Assembly: GCA_018969295.1 (NCBI GenBank)
Contig: JAGWYN010000002.1
Location: 186,001 to 250,000, forward strand
Direction: 5' to 3'
From: Chloroflexota bacterium
GTDB taxonomy: Bacteria; Chloroflexota; Anaerolineae; Caldilineales; Caldilineaceae
DNA: 64,000 nt
Shown here: positions 50,804 through 58,218 of the stretch, one piece after another
How positions within the stretch are numbered: position 1 is the first letter of the stretch
How the letters are laid out: each line of letters begins with the position of its first letter
Program-made: the position numbers and the translations under genes
Notes under the pieces: model-generated
The model's input: only the letters and a program-made list of their open reading frames with translations
The model's database searches: none
Told to the model about the DNA's origin: nothing

Positions 50804-51606
50804 CTGCGCGTGAAATAGTAGGTCCAGACGGGCTTACCATGTCGTTGGCACCACTGCTCACGATGGGTCGGTGCGGCTGTGCCGATCAGCTCGGCTGCGG
50901 CCGGGTTGTGGGGGGAAAAGGCCGGATGCTGTTCGACCAGGTAGCACACCAGTTCGCCGTACGCCTGCACATCGCTTTTGAAATGGAGCAGCCCACCTGC
51001 CTGCAGGCAAGTGGCCAGCAGATCGACAAACGGTGGGGAAAAGAGGCGCCTGACTTTGTGTTCATTTTTCCACCAGGGGTCGGGGAAGAGGACATGAAAG
51101 AGGGCCACCCGGCCTGCGGCCACGACCCGCGGCAGGCTGAAGCGGGCGTCGTCGTCGCTGACCCAGAGGGGTGCAAGGGGGAGCGTCTCAGCGGCCGACA
51201 GCCGTTCGATGCGATCCAGCATCAGGCGGGTGGCTTTGGTCTTGGTCTCGTAGCCGATCAGCAGCCGCTCAGGGTGTCGGTGGGCGCGGTCCAGCAAAAA
51301 ATCGCCCCGTCCGAAGCCAATTTCGACCTCGAGCGGGCGGGTAGAATCCAGGAAGGCTTGCAATGCAGCGCCGTTGCGGCTGTCGGCCAGAGCCAGAGTT
51401 CGGAAAAAGGGGAGATCTATCCCCCAGCCAGGGAGCAGGTGTGAGCCGGGGCGGCGCAGCGGATCGCCTCCGATCAGCCCGCGGCCAGCCTCCCAGTCGG
51501 CGTAGGCCTGGGTCTGTTCGGCTGCGGTCAGCTCTTCCCAGCTGAAATCCATGCGTCCTTGGGAGAACGCAGCAGGGGTATAGGGGAGCATCGGTTCACT
51601 GGCCAC
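50800..51606 (-). CDS. trmB: tRNA (guanine-N7-)-methyltransferase
   Basis: The 268-residue protein has the TrmB motifs VEIGFGRGDFLLD, LFPDPWWKNEHKVRRLF (family FPDPWPKxRHxKRR) and the final T-HREQWCQRHGKPVW signature. It methylates G46 of tRNAs. An N-terminal extension of about 75 residues precedes the domain. It overlaps the small membrane-protein gene by 11 bases and the DNA methyltransferase gene by four bases. Confidence 0.93.
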   Translation of the reverse strand: MASEPMLPYTPAAFSQGRMDFSWEELTAAEQTQAYADWEAGRGLIGGDPLRRPGSHLLPGWGIDLPFFRTLALADSRNGAALQAFLDSTRPLEVEIGFGRGDFLLDRAHRHPERLLIGYETKTKATRLMLDRIERLSAAETLPLAPLWVSDDDARFSLPRVVAAGRVALFHVLFPDPWWKNEHKVRRLFSPPFVDLLATCLQAGGLLHFKSDVQAYGELVCYLVEQHPAFSPHNPAAAELIGTAAPTHREQWCQRHGKPVWTYYFTRR

Positions 51607-51814
51607 TGGTCACGCCCAGCAGCAGTTGGGCCGCCTGTTCGCTGGCCCCAGCCACCAGATCGACCCAGTCCACGCCGTTGGCAAACGTCGAAAGTTCGAA
51701 CTGTTCGAACAGCGGCACCCAGAGCGAGACTGCCAATGAAAACCCAAACAGCCCCATGGCCAACACCGCAATAAACCCCATCCGCACCATCCACCGGCGA
51801 TTCTGTCGCAGCAT
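51596..51814 (-). CDS. Small single-span membrane protein
   Basis: The 72-residue frame starts at ATG 51814 and encodes a basic N terminus (MLRQNRRWMVRM), one hydrophobic helix (about 12-32) and a polar tail. Its stop overlaps the trmB start by 11 bases, suggesting coupling. No family recognised; a longer frame reaching into the tRNA is not credible. Confidence 0.5.
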   Translation of the reverse strand: MLRQNRRWMVRMGFIAVLAMGLFGFSLAVSLWVPLFEQFELSTFANGVDWVDLVAGASEQAAQLLLGVTSGQ

Positions 51815-51838
51815 AAGTCCAACGTTTCGATCGACAAT

Positions 51839-51866
51839 TTGCGATTCTTTGGCTCTATGATATACT
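51839..51866 (+). promoter_or_regulatory. Promoter of tRNA-Val
   Basis: TTGCGA (51839-51844) and TATACT (51861-51866) are 16 bases apart; the -10 ends 23 bases before the tRNA. Confidence 0.6.
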
Positions 51867-51889
51867 GGAATTAGAAAATTGACGAATTG

Positions 51890-51966
<77 letters not shown>

Positions 51967-51986
51967 ATAGGTTTTCTGCAGTGCAG

Positions 51987-52020
51987 GTCCTCCTGGATTC
52001 CAGGAGGACTGTTGTTTTTT
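51987..52020 (+). terminator. Intrinsic terminator of tRNA-Val
   Basis: A perfect 10-bp stem (51987-51996 with 52000-52009, loop ATT) is followed by TGTTGTTTTTT. A textbook Rho-independent terminator 20 bases after the tRNA. Confidence 0.9.
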
Positions 52021-52482
52021 GCAGCACTTTTTGTTGTCTGTACGGCGCTTTGTAGACGAAACGCAGCAGTGACTTTGCTGTCCCTGGCATGCCCTGACGG
52101 CGTGTAATACGAGCGACCGCCTCACGACCGTGACCTTGCGCCAGTTGCCTTGGTTCTTCAACCCGCCGTTGTGTCCGTTGCGCATAGGGTGACGCCGGCA
52201 GCCGCTCGGTCAAGCTTGTTCGCTGGCAAGCCGAGTTTTCGAGATCTGGCGGCATCCGCCCGATCTCCACACTGGTGGGTCGGTGTGTGTCGTGTCGAAC
52301 GCGCCGGTGATGCTGCCTGCAGCCCTGATGAAAGTAAAATTGTCACTCCGAACAGCTTGTATGTTCGTGGGCAACGTTGGCATTAACCCGGCAGGTGTGG
52401 GCAAACAGCCAGCTCGGAGTGGGCTTATGTATGGGCATAGCAGTTCACCGCCGCTGCGCTAGCCGCCCAGTGGCGGTTGTCG
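52021..52482. other. Gene-free region downstream of tRNA-Val
   Basis: Several short frames exist but none has a recognisable product, ribosome site or coding character. Frames that run into the tRNA from this side are artefacts. The stretch begins a degraded island that continues to about 54600. Confidence 0.6.
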
Positions 52483-53058
52483 TCATTGGGCGGCTGCCAG
52501 GGCGCGGTCGAGCAGGTCGGCGACCTGGAGTTCGTCAGCCCACTGGTGCAGATAGGCCAGGTCGAGCGCGTCGGCTCGAATTTTCATCACGCCCAGAATG
52601 TCGCGCCATTGGCGATCCGAGACTTCGCCGCCCAGCCGATACCATTCGAGCTTTGCAAGGATGGTGTCTTCGGGACTGGTCACATAGACGCTTTGTTCGG
52701 GGTCGCTCGCAATGACAGAGCGCGCGCGCCGCTGTAATTGCATGCGATCGAAGGCGCGTAGTTTACGAATAAAGATGTCCACCTTGAAGGCGGTTTTGTA
52801 GTGGATGAGGTGGAAGCTGCTGCGATGCTCGATGGCGTCTCGCATCATTTCGTCGTCGGCGTAAAATTCCGGAGCGAGCGCGGCGACCAGCGGCGGGACG
52901 TGCTCGCTCCTCATGTCCGCAACGATGTCCACGTCCAATGTGGCGCGCATGACGCCGTGCAGTGAACTGGCAAGCGAACCGCCAACGGCGTAGGGGATGC
53001 CAAGCTGCTCCAGCGTTTGTGCGACGAGCAGTGTAATACGCGTAGTTTCACCCTGCAT
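52483..53058 (-). CDS. Nucleotidyltransferase (MNT/AbiEii-like), putative toxin component
   Basis: The 191-residue protein has the nucleotidyltransferase motif YAVGGSLASSLHGVMRATLDVDIV, with GGS and the D-x-D metal site, followed by YKTAFKVDIFI supplying the third acidic residue and TSPEDTILAKLEWYR. This is like AbiEii-type or DUF6036-like proteins, some of which are toxins of type IV or type VII toxin-antitoxin systems. The ATG overlaps the stop of an 81-residue upstream gene by 11 bases, so the two form a module. Confidence 0.85.
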   Translation of the reverse strand: MQGETTRITLLVAQTLEQLGIPYAVGGSLASSLHGVMRATLDVDIVADMRSEHVPPLVAALAPEFYADDEMMRDAIEHRSSFHLIHYKTAFKVDIFIRKLRAFDRMQLQRRARSVIASDPEQSVYVTSPEDTILAKLEWYRLGGEVSDRQWRDILGVMKIRADALDLAYLHQWADELQVADLLDRALAAAQ

Positions 53059-53293
53059 AGTCGTACACCTTGTGCGCCAACTCCTCGCCAAGCACCAGAC
53101 CCGCCAACATGCGGTGAACTTCTGCGGGTGTGGCCGCAGGATGGCGCTGCCTGATTCCGCATATCGCCAGCGAGCGCACGGTCTCATTCAGGTCGTCTAC
53201 GATGGAAAGTTTTTCCCATGCGGGCATATGTCGAATGATCTGAATTTGCAGGGACTCCATCTTGGAATGAGTGTCGGCAGACAGGGCGTTCAC
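53048..53293 (-). CDS. Small partner of the nucleotidyltransferase (putative antitoxin)
   Basis: The 81-residue helical protein (MNALSADTHSKMESLQI ... IRQRHPAATPAEVHRML ... GEELAHKVYDYAG) starts at a GTG with AAAGGAG about six bases upstream. I recall similar small proteins encoded before nucleotidyltransferases in Chloroflexota and cyanobacteria, all uncharacterised. No DNA-binding motif is evident. Overlap with the nucleotidyltransferase and an operator-like palindrome at its promoter support a regulated two-gene unit. Confidence 0.75.
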   Translation of the reverse strand: MNALSADTHSKMESLQIQIIRHMPAWEKLSIVDDLNETVRSLAICGIRQRHPAATPAEVHRMLAGLVLGEELAHKVYDYAG

Positions 53294-53385
53294 AACACGC
53301 TCCTTTCGCTTGCTTGCGGTTCGTCGCTTCTTCAGTCGGGTTCACGTTGCTGACGAACGTCGGTCCATGACTTGCCACTGTTGCA

Positions 53386-53428
53386 ATTATAGGCCACTCC
53401 CCTCCGTTCTATTCAAAACAATTTGAAT
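53386..53428 (-). promoter_or_regulatory. Promoter and palindrome of the nucleotidyltransferase module
   Basis: On the minus strand TTGAAT (53416-53411) and a perfect TATAAT (53391-53386) are 19 bases apart, some 90 bases upstream of the GTG start. An inverted repeat ATTCAAA/TTTGAAT (53411-53417, 53422-53428) overlaps the -35, as expected for an autoregulated operon. Confidence 0.5.
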
Positions 53429-53569
53429 GGATTGAGAACTGCTGCTTGTAGTGGGAAGCGCTGACTGCTGTACTTCAGGCTTGACGGGACACTGGACACG
53501 ACAAGCTCTTTTGGAGCCCCGACCGTGAGGGAGGGGGGGAATCCCCAGACACGACAAGCACCCCAGACA

Positions 53570-53860
53570 CCATCGGTCGGAAATTAAGCATTTCACGGAA
53601 TTGTCAAGTCAGGGATCGCCGCATGCACAGAACTAGTTTTGTGTGTGTAACATACGCTTTTCACGCCAAAACAGCAGCGAATCGACAAGTTCGCTAGTTT
53701 CCAAGTACAAAATTTGTGCTTGTTATGCTGTTGCGTCTCTACTATGCAAGTAATGGCTTAAAATTTTAAGGTTTTGAAGCTGATTGGACCCAAAATTTTA
53801 AGGTTTTGGATGCAAAATCGGCTTGACAAATTCTGAAAGTGCTTAATTTCCGACCAATGG
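53570..53860. mobile_element. MITE-like element with 34-39 bp terminal inverted repeats
   Basis: The ends 53570-53608 and 53822-53860 are imperfect inverted repeats; the outer 21 bases differ at one position and the inner part more, about 28 of 34 matches in the core. The 291-base element has no open frame with coding character and is richer in A+T than its surroundings. No clear target duplication is seen. It cuts the start of an antitoxin gene. The 140 bases to its left (53429-53569) carry two GACACGACAAGC copies but no gene. Confidence 0.7.
53760..53808. repeat. 17-bp direct repeat inside the MITE-like element
   Basis: AAAATTTTAAGGTTTTG occurs exactly at 53760-53776 and 53792-53808, 32 bases apart. 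Confidence 0.95.
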
Positions 53861-54044
53861 ACTTAAGCCAGACCAGCAAAATGCAGCGTTGGAATTTGTG
53901 GAGTTTTTGCATCGCAAGGCGGTCGGCAAACAACGGCGCCGCAGTCTGCTGGGCCTGTGCGCTGACCCCAATGTGCACGTGAGTGCACAGGATCTTGCTG
54001 ACGCCCGGCGCGAGCTATGGGGCGACTTTCCGCGCGACATCTGA
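53859..54044 (+). pseudogene. Antitoxin remnant (VapB-like), 5' end lost
   Basis: A 61-codon frame without a start reads LKPDQQNAALEFVEFLHRK ... SAQDLADARRELWGDFPRDI-stop, the C-terminal layout of small antitoxins that precede PIN toxins. An in-frame TAA inside the right repeat of the MITE-like element closes the frame upstream, so the N terminus has been replaced by the element. The toxin ATG follows after two bases. Confidence 0.65.
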
Positions 54045-54046
54045 CC

Positions 54047-54163
54047 ATGACCACCTACGTTGCTGATACCCATGCCGTCGTTTGGTATCTGCTGGATGCG
54101 CCTGAGCTTTCATCATCGGCAAAGGCCGCATTCGAGGCAGCTGCCGAGGCAGGCGACCCCGTA
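54047..54163 (+). pseudogene. PIN-domain toxin remnant (VapC-like), 3' truncated
   Basis: MTTYVADTHAVVWYLLDAPELS is the start of a PIN-domain ribonuclease with the first catalytic Asp (residue 7). Family similarity stops near residue 39 (EAGDPV) and the frame then continues in unrelated sequence to 54355. The remaining acidic residues are missing, so it is presumably inactive. Confidence 0.75.
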
Positions 54164-54179
54164 AGGCCAGACGGCGATT

Positions 54180-54509
54180 CAGGAAGCAAACGGGGAAGCG
54201 GCCCAGGAGCAGTTGAAACCACTTCGTCTCCGTGCTGTTATCGCCATACGGCGGCAGGGGATGGTGCAGGAACTTGTAGTCATGCTTGCGCACCAGTTCG
54301 GTGTCCGCCGGCGGCTGGGGCGCCGGCGGCTGGGGCGGCTTGTGCGCGGCGATGATAGCCTTGGCCTGCGCGACCGCAATCTTGCCGTTGGCACCGGCGT
54401 CAATCACGGCCTGCCGGGCTGGTTCTGGTGTGCTGTCGGCAGCGATCAGGTAGATGACGGAGGTGCCCAAATGTGACAAATTGTTGCTTTTGCCCCCGAA
54501 CTCCCGGGG
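54180..54509 (-). pseudogene. Fragment of a DUF3102/plasmid-type DNA-binding protein
   Basis: A minus-strand frame without a convincing start reads LGTSVIYLIAADSTPEPAR followed by AVIDAGANGKIAVAQAKAIIAAHK and a Pro-rich stretch. This is like the helical region of DUF3102-type or ParB-like proteins of plasmids and phages. It is open only from just after a TGA at 54510-54512 and runs antiparallel into the broken PIN gene, which suggests it is what truncated it. Confidence 0.5.
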
Positions 54510-54602
54510 TCAGACTGGCGGAGAGCGATACCCAGAGGGCACCCGGCGCCGACCCAAGGATCGCCGTTGTGCCAAGGTCTGTTGAAAGACCTCTTCACGC
54601 CA

Positions 54603-55955
54603 TCAGCTTTTTTTGCGTCGGGCCGAGCGACCTGGCAGCGCTTCGCTGCCGAGGTAGATGCCCGCTGCGGGCAGCAGGCGGCGGTGGACCCACAAGGTGA
54701 GCAGGGTACCTGCAATGGCCAGCGCAAAAATCCACAGCGTCGCGGCCAGGCTGTTCATCCATGTCGGGTCGACCAGCATCACTGTCGCCAAGATCAGCAT
54801 CCACATCCCCCCTGCGAGTTTGAGAATACGCCCCTGTGTTTCTGACAGCCTGCTGGCCCGGAGCCCGGCCAGGGTTCCCACAAAAATGGCCAGCTCGTCG
54901 AGCTGGTAGATCACCATATAGAGCGCCAGGAGCGGCCAGAAGGTTGCCGGGGTCACCCCCTGTGTGGCGAGGAGGTTGGTCCACAACAGGGGGAACCCCG
55001 CCGTACATGAAAATTCGACCAGCGACGCGCCGGCTGCCAGCACGAGGGTCGCCCCGACCAAGGCCGGAAGCGATTGACCGGCCGCCAGCACCCGCCGCAG
55101 GTTGCGATACAACCCTGGTTTTTGGCGGCTAGGTATCGTCAGCGAAACTCCCTGGCCGTACAGAAAGTACTCTTTGAGATTGACCACAGCCAGCAGGAGT
55201 GCGACCGACGCCACCAGCCCCTGGATCCAGGGGATCCACTCCAAGAGCGCGAACAGGTTGAAAAGACCAACGATGAACAGCATGTAGACCAGCGAGGTTG
55301 TCGACAAAAAGACCAGGCCGATCCCCAACACCGTGCGTCGGGAGCCGGTGTGGAGGGTCAACGCCAGCAGCATCGACAGCACCCAGAGCGAGCAGGGGTT
55401 GATCCCGTCTACAAATGCGATCAGCGCCGTGCTCAGGAGGAGGGACTGTGCCCCCAGGTCGACGCTGCCCAGCCAGGGCACTGTCAGCCTGCCCGCTGCC
55501 GGGGGGCTGCTCGCGCTCGGGGCAGGGCGCGCCGGAGAAAATTCTGCCGACGCCCCCCTCCCGCTGTCGGCATCCGGGCAGGCCTCACGCACACACTCCT
55601 GCACTGCGCGCTCGATCTCGGGAGCCGAGATCGCTTCTGCATAGCCAATCCAGTGGCGGTTGCCGACAAAAAAGGCAGGGACTGCGGTCGGCTCAACGCC
55701 ATGATGGGCAGCGATTCGGGCAAAAAGGGCCCGGTTTGCTTCGTGGTTCCAAATTTCATACGCCCGCACCGTCAGGCTCGGGTACCGCTGCTCCAGTTCG
55801 ACCAGGAATGGTTTGGCCGCAGCACAATGTGGGCATCCTTCTCCCCAAAAAAAATAAAGGACGACCGGCTCCATCTCCTGCCAGGCTGGGCTCGCCTGCA
55901 CGGCACTGCTCCAGAAGAGGGTAGCCAACAGGACAGACAAAAGACGACGTTTCAT
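54603..55955 (-). CDS. Thioredoxin-like/CcdA-like fusion membrane protein
   Basis: The 450-residue protein has a signal peptide (about 1-22), a thioredoxin-fold domain with FWGEGCPHC (Cys41, Cys44), a low-complexity linker (about 125-155), and a C-terminal six-to-eight-span module with VDGINPCSLWVLSMLLAL resembling the CcdA/DsbD electron-carrying domain. It could pass electrons across the membrane to envelope thiols in cytochrome c or disulfide pathways. GGGGAGGT eight bases upstream fixes the start. It is divergent from the Fe-S oxidoreductase gene. Confidence 0.85.
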   Translation of the reverse strand: MKRRLLSVLLATLFWSSAVQASPAWQEMEPVVLYFFWGEGCPHCAAAKPFLVELEQRYPSLTVRAYEIWNHEANRALFARIAAHHGVEPTAVPAFFVGNRHWIGYAEAISAPEIERAVQECVREACPDADSGRGASAEFSPARPAPSASSPPAAGRLTVPWLGSVDLGAQSLLLSTALIAFVDGINPCSLWVLSMLLALTLHTGSRRTVLGIGLVFLSTTSLVYMLFIVGLFNLFALLEWIPWIQGLVASVALLLAVVNLKEYFLYGQGVSLTIPSRQKPGLYRNLRRVLAAGQSLPALVGATLVLAAGASLVEFSCTAGFPLLWTNLLATQGVTPATFWPLLALYMVIYQLDELAIFVGTLAGLRASRLSETQGRILKLAGGMWMLILATVMLVDPTWMNSLAATLWIFALAIAGTLLTLWVHRRLLPAAGIYLGSEALPGRSARRKKS

Positions 55956-56024
55956 CTTTTTGACCTCCCCTCTCAGTCTCGCATCTTTTTGCCCGGCGGA
56001 CAAGGGGCATTTGTCCTGTCCATT

Positions 56025-56038
56025 GTCCTGAACAGGAC
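56025..56038. promoter_or_regulatory. Palindrome GTCCTG-AA-CAGGAC in a divergent promoter region
   Basis: A 6-bp dyad with an AA centre sits between the thioredoxin fusion gene (start 55955) and the Fe-S oxidoreductase gene (start 56179). A further TGTCCTG half-site lies 12 bases to the left (56012-56018). Possible operator. Confidence 0.35.
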
Positions 56039-56178
56039 CCAACTTTTGTGGATGGGCCCAATTCCCGTATGATCAAGGAGTGGCTTCGGGGCGTTCGTGC
56101 AGGGTCAGACCTGGCCTGTCTGCTGCGGGCGTCGATGCGTGGGCCAGTGTCTTTGCTGCCCGGTAGAAAGGTTTGGTT

Positions 56179-58218
56179 ATGCTGACCCTTGCTGAAAAAA
56201 TTTTGTTTTTGGGGGCGGTAGGGGTGTCGCTCTTCTATGGCTGGCGGGGTTTCTCCAAGGTGTACAGGGTCATCCTGCGTGGGAGCGGTGCCAGGCCGGC
56301 TGTTGGCGAGCTGCTGGCGAGGCTGGGGCAGGCTGGCACAACCTGGCTGAGCACGCGGCCGATCTGGAAGGCGCGGCCGTGGAGCAGCTTTTTTCATGTG
56401 CTGGTCTCGGTCGGCTTTGTTTTTTATTTTCTGGTCAACGTTGTTGACCTGGTCGAGGGCTTTTTCCCGGTCATTTTGTTCGAAGGGAGCTGGGCGGGCA
56501 ACCTCTACCGTCTGCTGGCCGATCTGGCGACGGCCAGCGTGTTGGTCGGTGTGCTCTATTTCAGCGCACGCCGTTTTCTCTTCGACGACCGAGCGCTCCA
56601 GTACAACGCTGCTGTCAAGCTGGTCGATCCGGTGCAGGCCGGTGCCATTCGGCGGGATTCGGGGATTGTTCTTCTCTTTGTGTGGGGCCATGTCGGTTTT
56701 CGGCTGGTCGGCAACAGCTTCAAGGTGGCTCTGTACGGCGCGGATCCCTGGCAGCCTTTCAGCACGTTGCTGGCACAGGCCTGGCTGGGCTGGGACAAGA
56801 CGGCGCTCACCGTCGGCGAGCACCTCGGCTGGTGGCTGGCGTTCGGTCTGATCCTGGTTTTTGTCCCCTATTTTCCATACACAAAACATCTGCACCTGAT
56901 CTTTGCGGGTATCAATTTTCTTACCAAGCCCCAGCGAACGTCCCCGGGGGCGCTGGACCCGATCGATTTCGAGGATGAAAGCCAGGAAACCTTTGGCGTC
57001 CGCAAGATTGAGGACCTGCCCTGGACCCAGTTGGTCGACGCCTATGCCTGCATCATGTGCAACCGCTGCCAGGAGGTCTGTCCAGCCTATACGACCGGCA
57101 AAGAGCTTTCGCCGGCAGCGCTGGAAGTCAACAAACGATATTTTCTCAACACCCATCTGACAGAATTGGCAGCTGGCGAGCCTTCTGCGTTCAACCTGCT
57201 CGATTTTGCCATCAGCGAAGCGGCGGTGTGGGCCTGCACGGCCTGTGGCGCCTGCGTCGAAATCTGTCCTGTCGGCAACGAACCGATGTTCGATATTTTG
57301 TATCTGCGCCGCCACGAGATGTTGATGGAGAACCGGTTTCCTGCTGCGCTCAAGACGGCCTACCGGGGCATGGAGCGTAGCGGCAATCCGTGGAACCTCA
57401 GCGAGCGCGACCGCCTGAGCTGGGCCAAAGGGCTGGCCGTGCCCACCGTCGACGAAAATCCCGAGTTTGACCTGCTCTGGTGGGTTGGCTGTGCGCCTGC
57501 CTATGACCCGCGCGCCCAGGAGAGCGCGCGGGCGTTGGCGCAGGTGCTGGCTGCGGCGGGGGTCAACTTTGCCGTTTTGGGCGAACGAGAGCGCTGCACC
57601 GGCGACGCAGCACGGCGGTCTGGCAACGAGGCGCTTTTTTATGAACTGGCCCAGAGCAACATTGCCACCCTGGACGAAGCGCTGGGCGGACGCCCGCGGC
57701 GGATCGTGACGACCTGCCCTCACTGTCTGCACACCCTGGCCAAGGAATATCCGCAGTATGGGGGCCGCTACAACGTGCTCCACCACACTCAGCTGCTTTC
57801 CGAGCTGACGGCAGCCAAGAAAATCAGTGTGGCCCGCACCCAAGAGGGCGAGCGGATCACCTTCCACGACCCTTGTTATCTGGGCCGACAGAATGGGATT
57901 GTCGACGAGCCGCGCACCCTGCTCCAACAAAGTCACGCCCTGCTGGTTGAGATGCCGCGCCACGGCAGCCAATCTTTCTGCTGTGGCGCCGGTGGGGCTC
58001 AGATCTGGAAGGAGGAGGAAGCGGGCAGCGCTGCTGTCAATCAGACACGCTACGCCGAAGCGGCGGCCACTGGGGCACAGACGATTGCGGTTGGCTGTCC
58101 GTTCTGTTTGACCATGCTGTCAGATGCAGCCCGGCAGGCTGGCCAGGGAATTCAGGTCAAGGAGATCACGGAGCTCCTACAGGGGGGGGCTGGCGGATCC
58201 ACTCCTCGAAGAGAGTGA
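56179..58218 (+). CDS. Membrane Fe-S oxidoreductase (NarI-like domain, 4Fe-4S pairs, CCG domains)
   Basis: The 679-residue protein has a NarI-like membrane part of five spans (about 1-255), two 4Fe-4S motifs (CIMCNRCQEVCP and CTACGACVEICP, about 290-375), and two cysteine-rich CCG modules (GCAP... TCPHCLH; DPCYLGRQNG ... FCCGAGG ... GCPFC) as in HdrD/GlcF/electron-transfer-flavoprotein-linked reductases. It probably shuttles electrons from an electron transfer flavoprotein or other donor to quinone. ATG at 56179 has GAAAGG nine bases upstream. The 3' end overlaps the convergent peptidase gene by 53 bases. Confidence 0.92.
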   Translation: MLTLAEKILFLGAVGVSLFYGWRGFSKVYRVILRGSGARPAVGELLARLGQAGTTWLSTRPIWKARPWSSFFHVLVSVGFVFYFLVNVVDLVEGFFPVILFEGSWAGNLYRLLADLATASVLVGVLYFSARRFLFDDRALQYNAAVKLVDPVQAGAIRRDSGIVLLFVWGHVGFRLVGNSFKVALYGADPWQPFSTLLAQAWLGWDKTALTVGEHLGWWLAFGLILVFVPYFPYTKHLHLIFAGINFLTKPQRTSPGALDPIDFEDESQETFGVRKIEDLPWTQLVDAYACIMCNRCQEVCPAYTTGKELSPAALEVNKRYFLNTHLTELAAGEPSAFNLLDFAISEAAVWACTACGACVEICPVGNEPMFDILYLRRHEMLMENRFPAALKTAYRGMERSGNPWNLSERDRLSWAKGLAVPTVDENPEFDLLWWVGCAPAYDPRAQESARALAQVLAAAGVNFAVLGERERCTGDAARRSGNEALFYELAQSNIATLDEALGGRPRRIVTTCPHCLHTLAKEYPQYGGRYNVLHHTQLLSELTAAKKISVARTQEGERITFHDPCYLGRQNGIVDEPRTLLQQSHALLVEMPRHGSQSFCCGAGGAQIWKEEEAGSAAVNQTRYAEAAATGAQTIAVGCPFCLTMLSDAARQAGQGIQVKEITELLQGGAGGSTPRRE

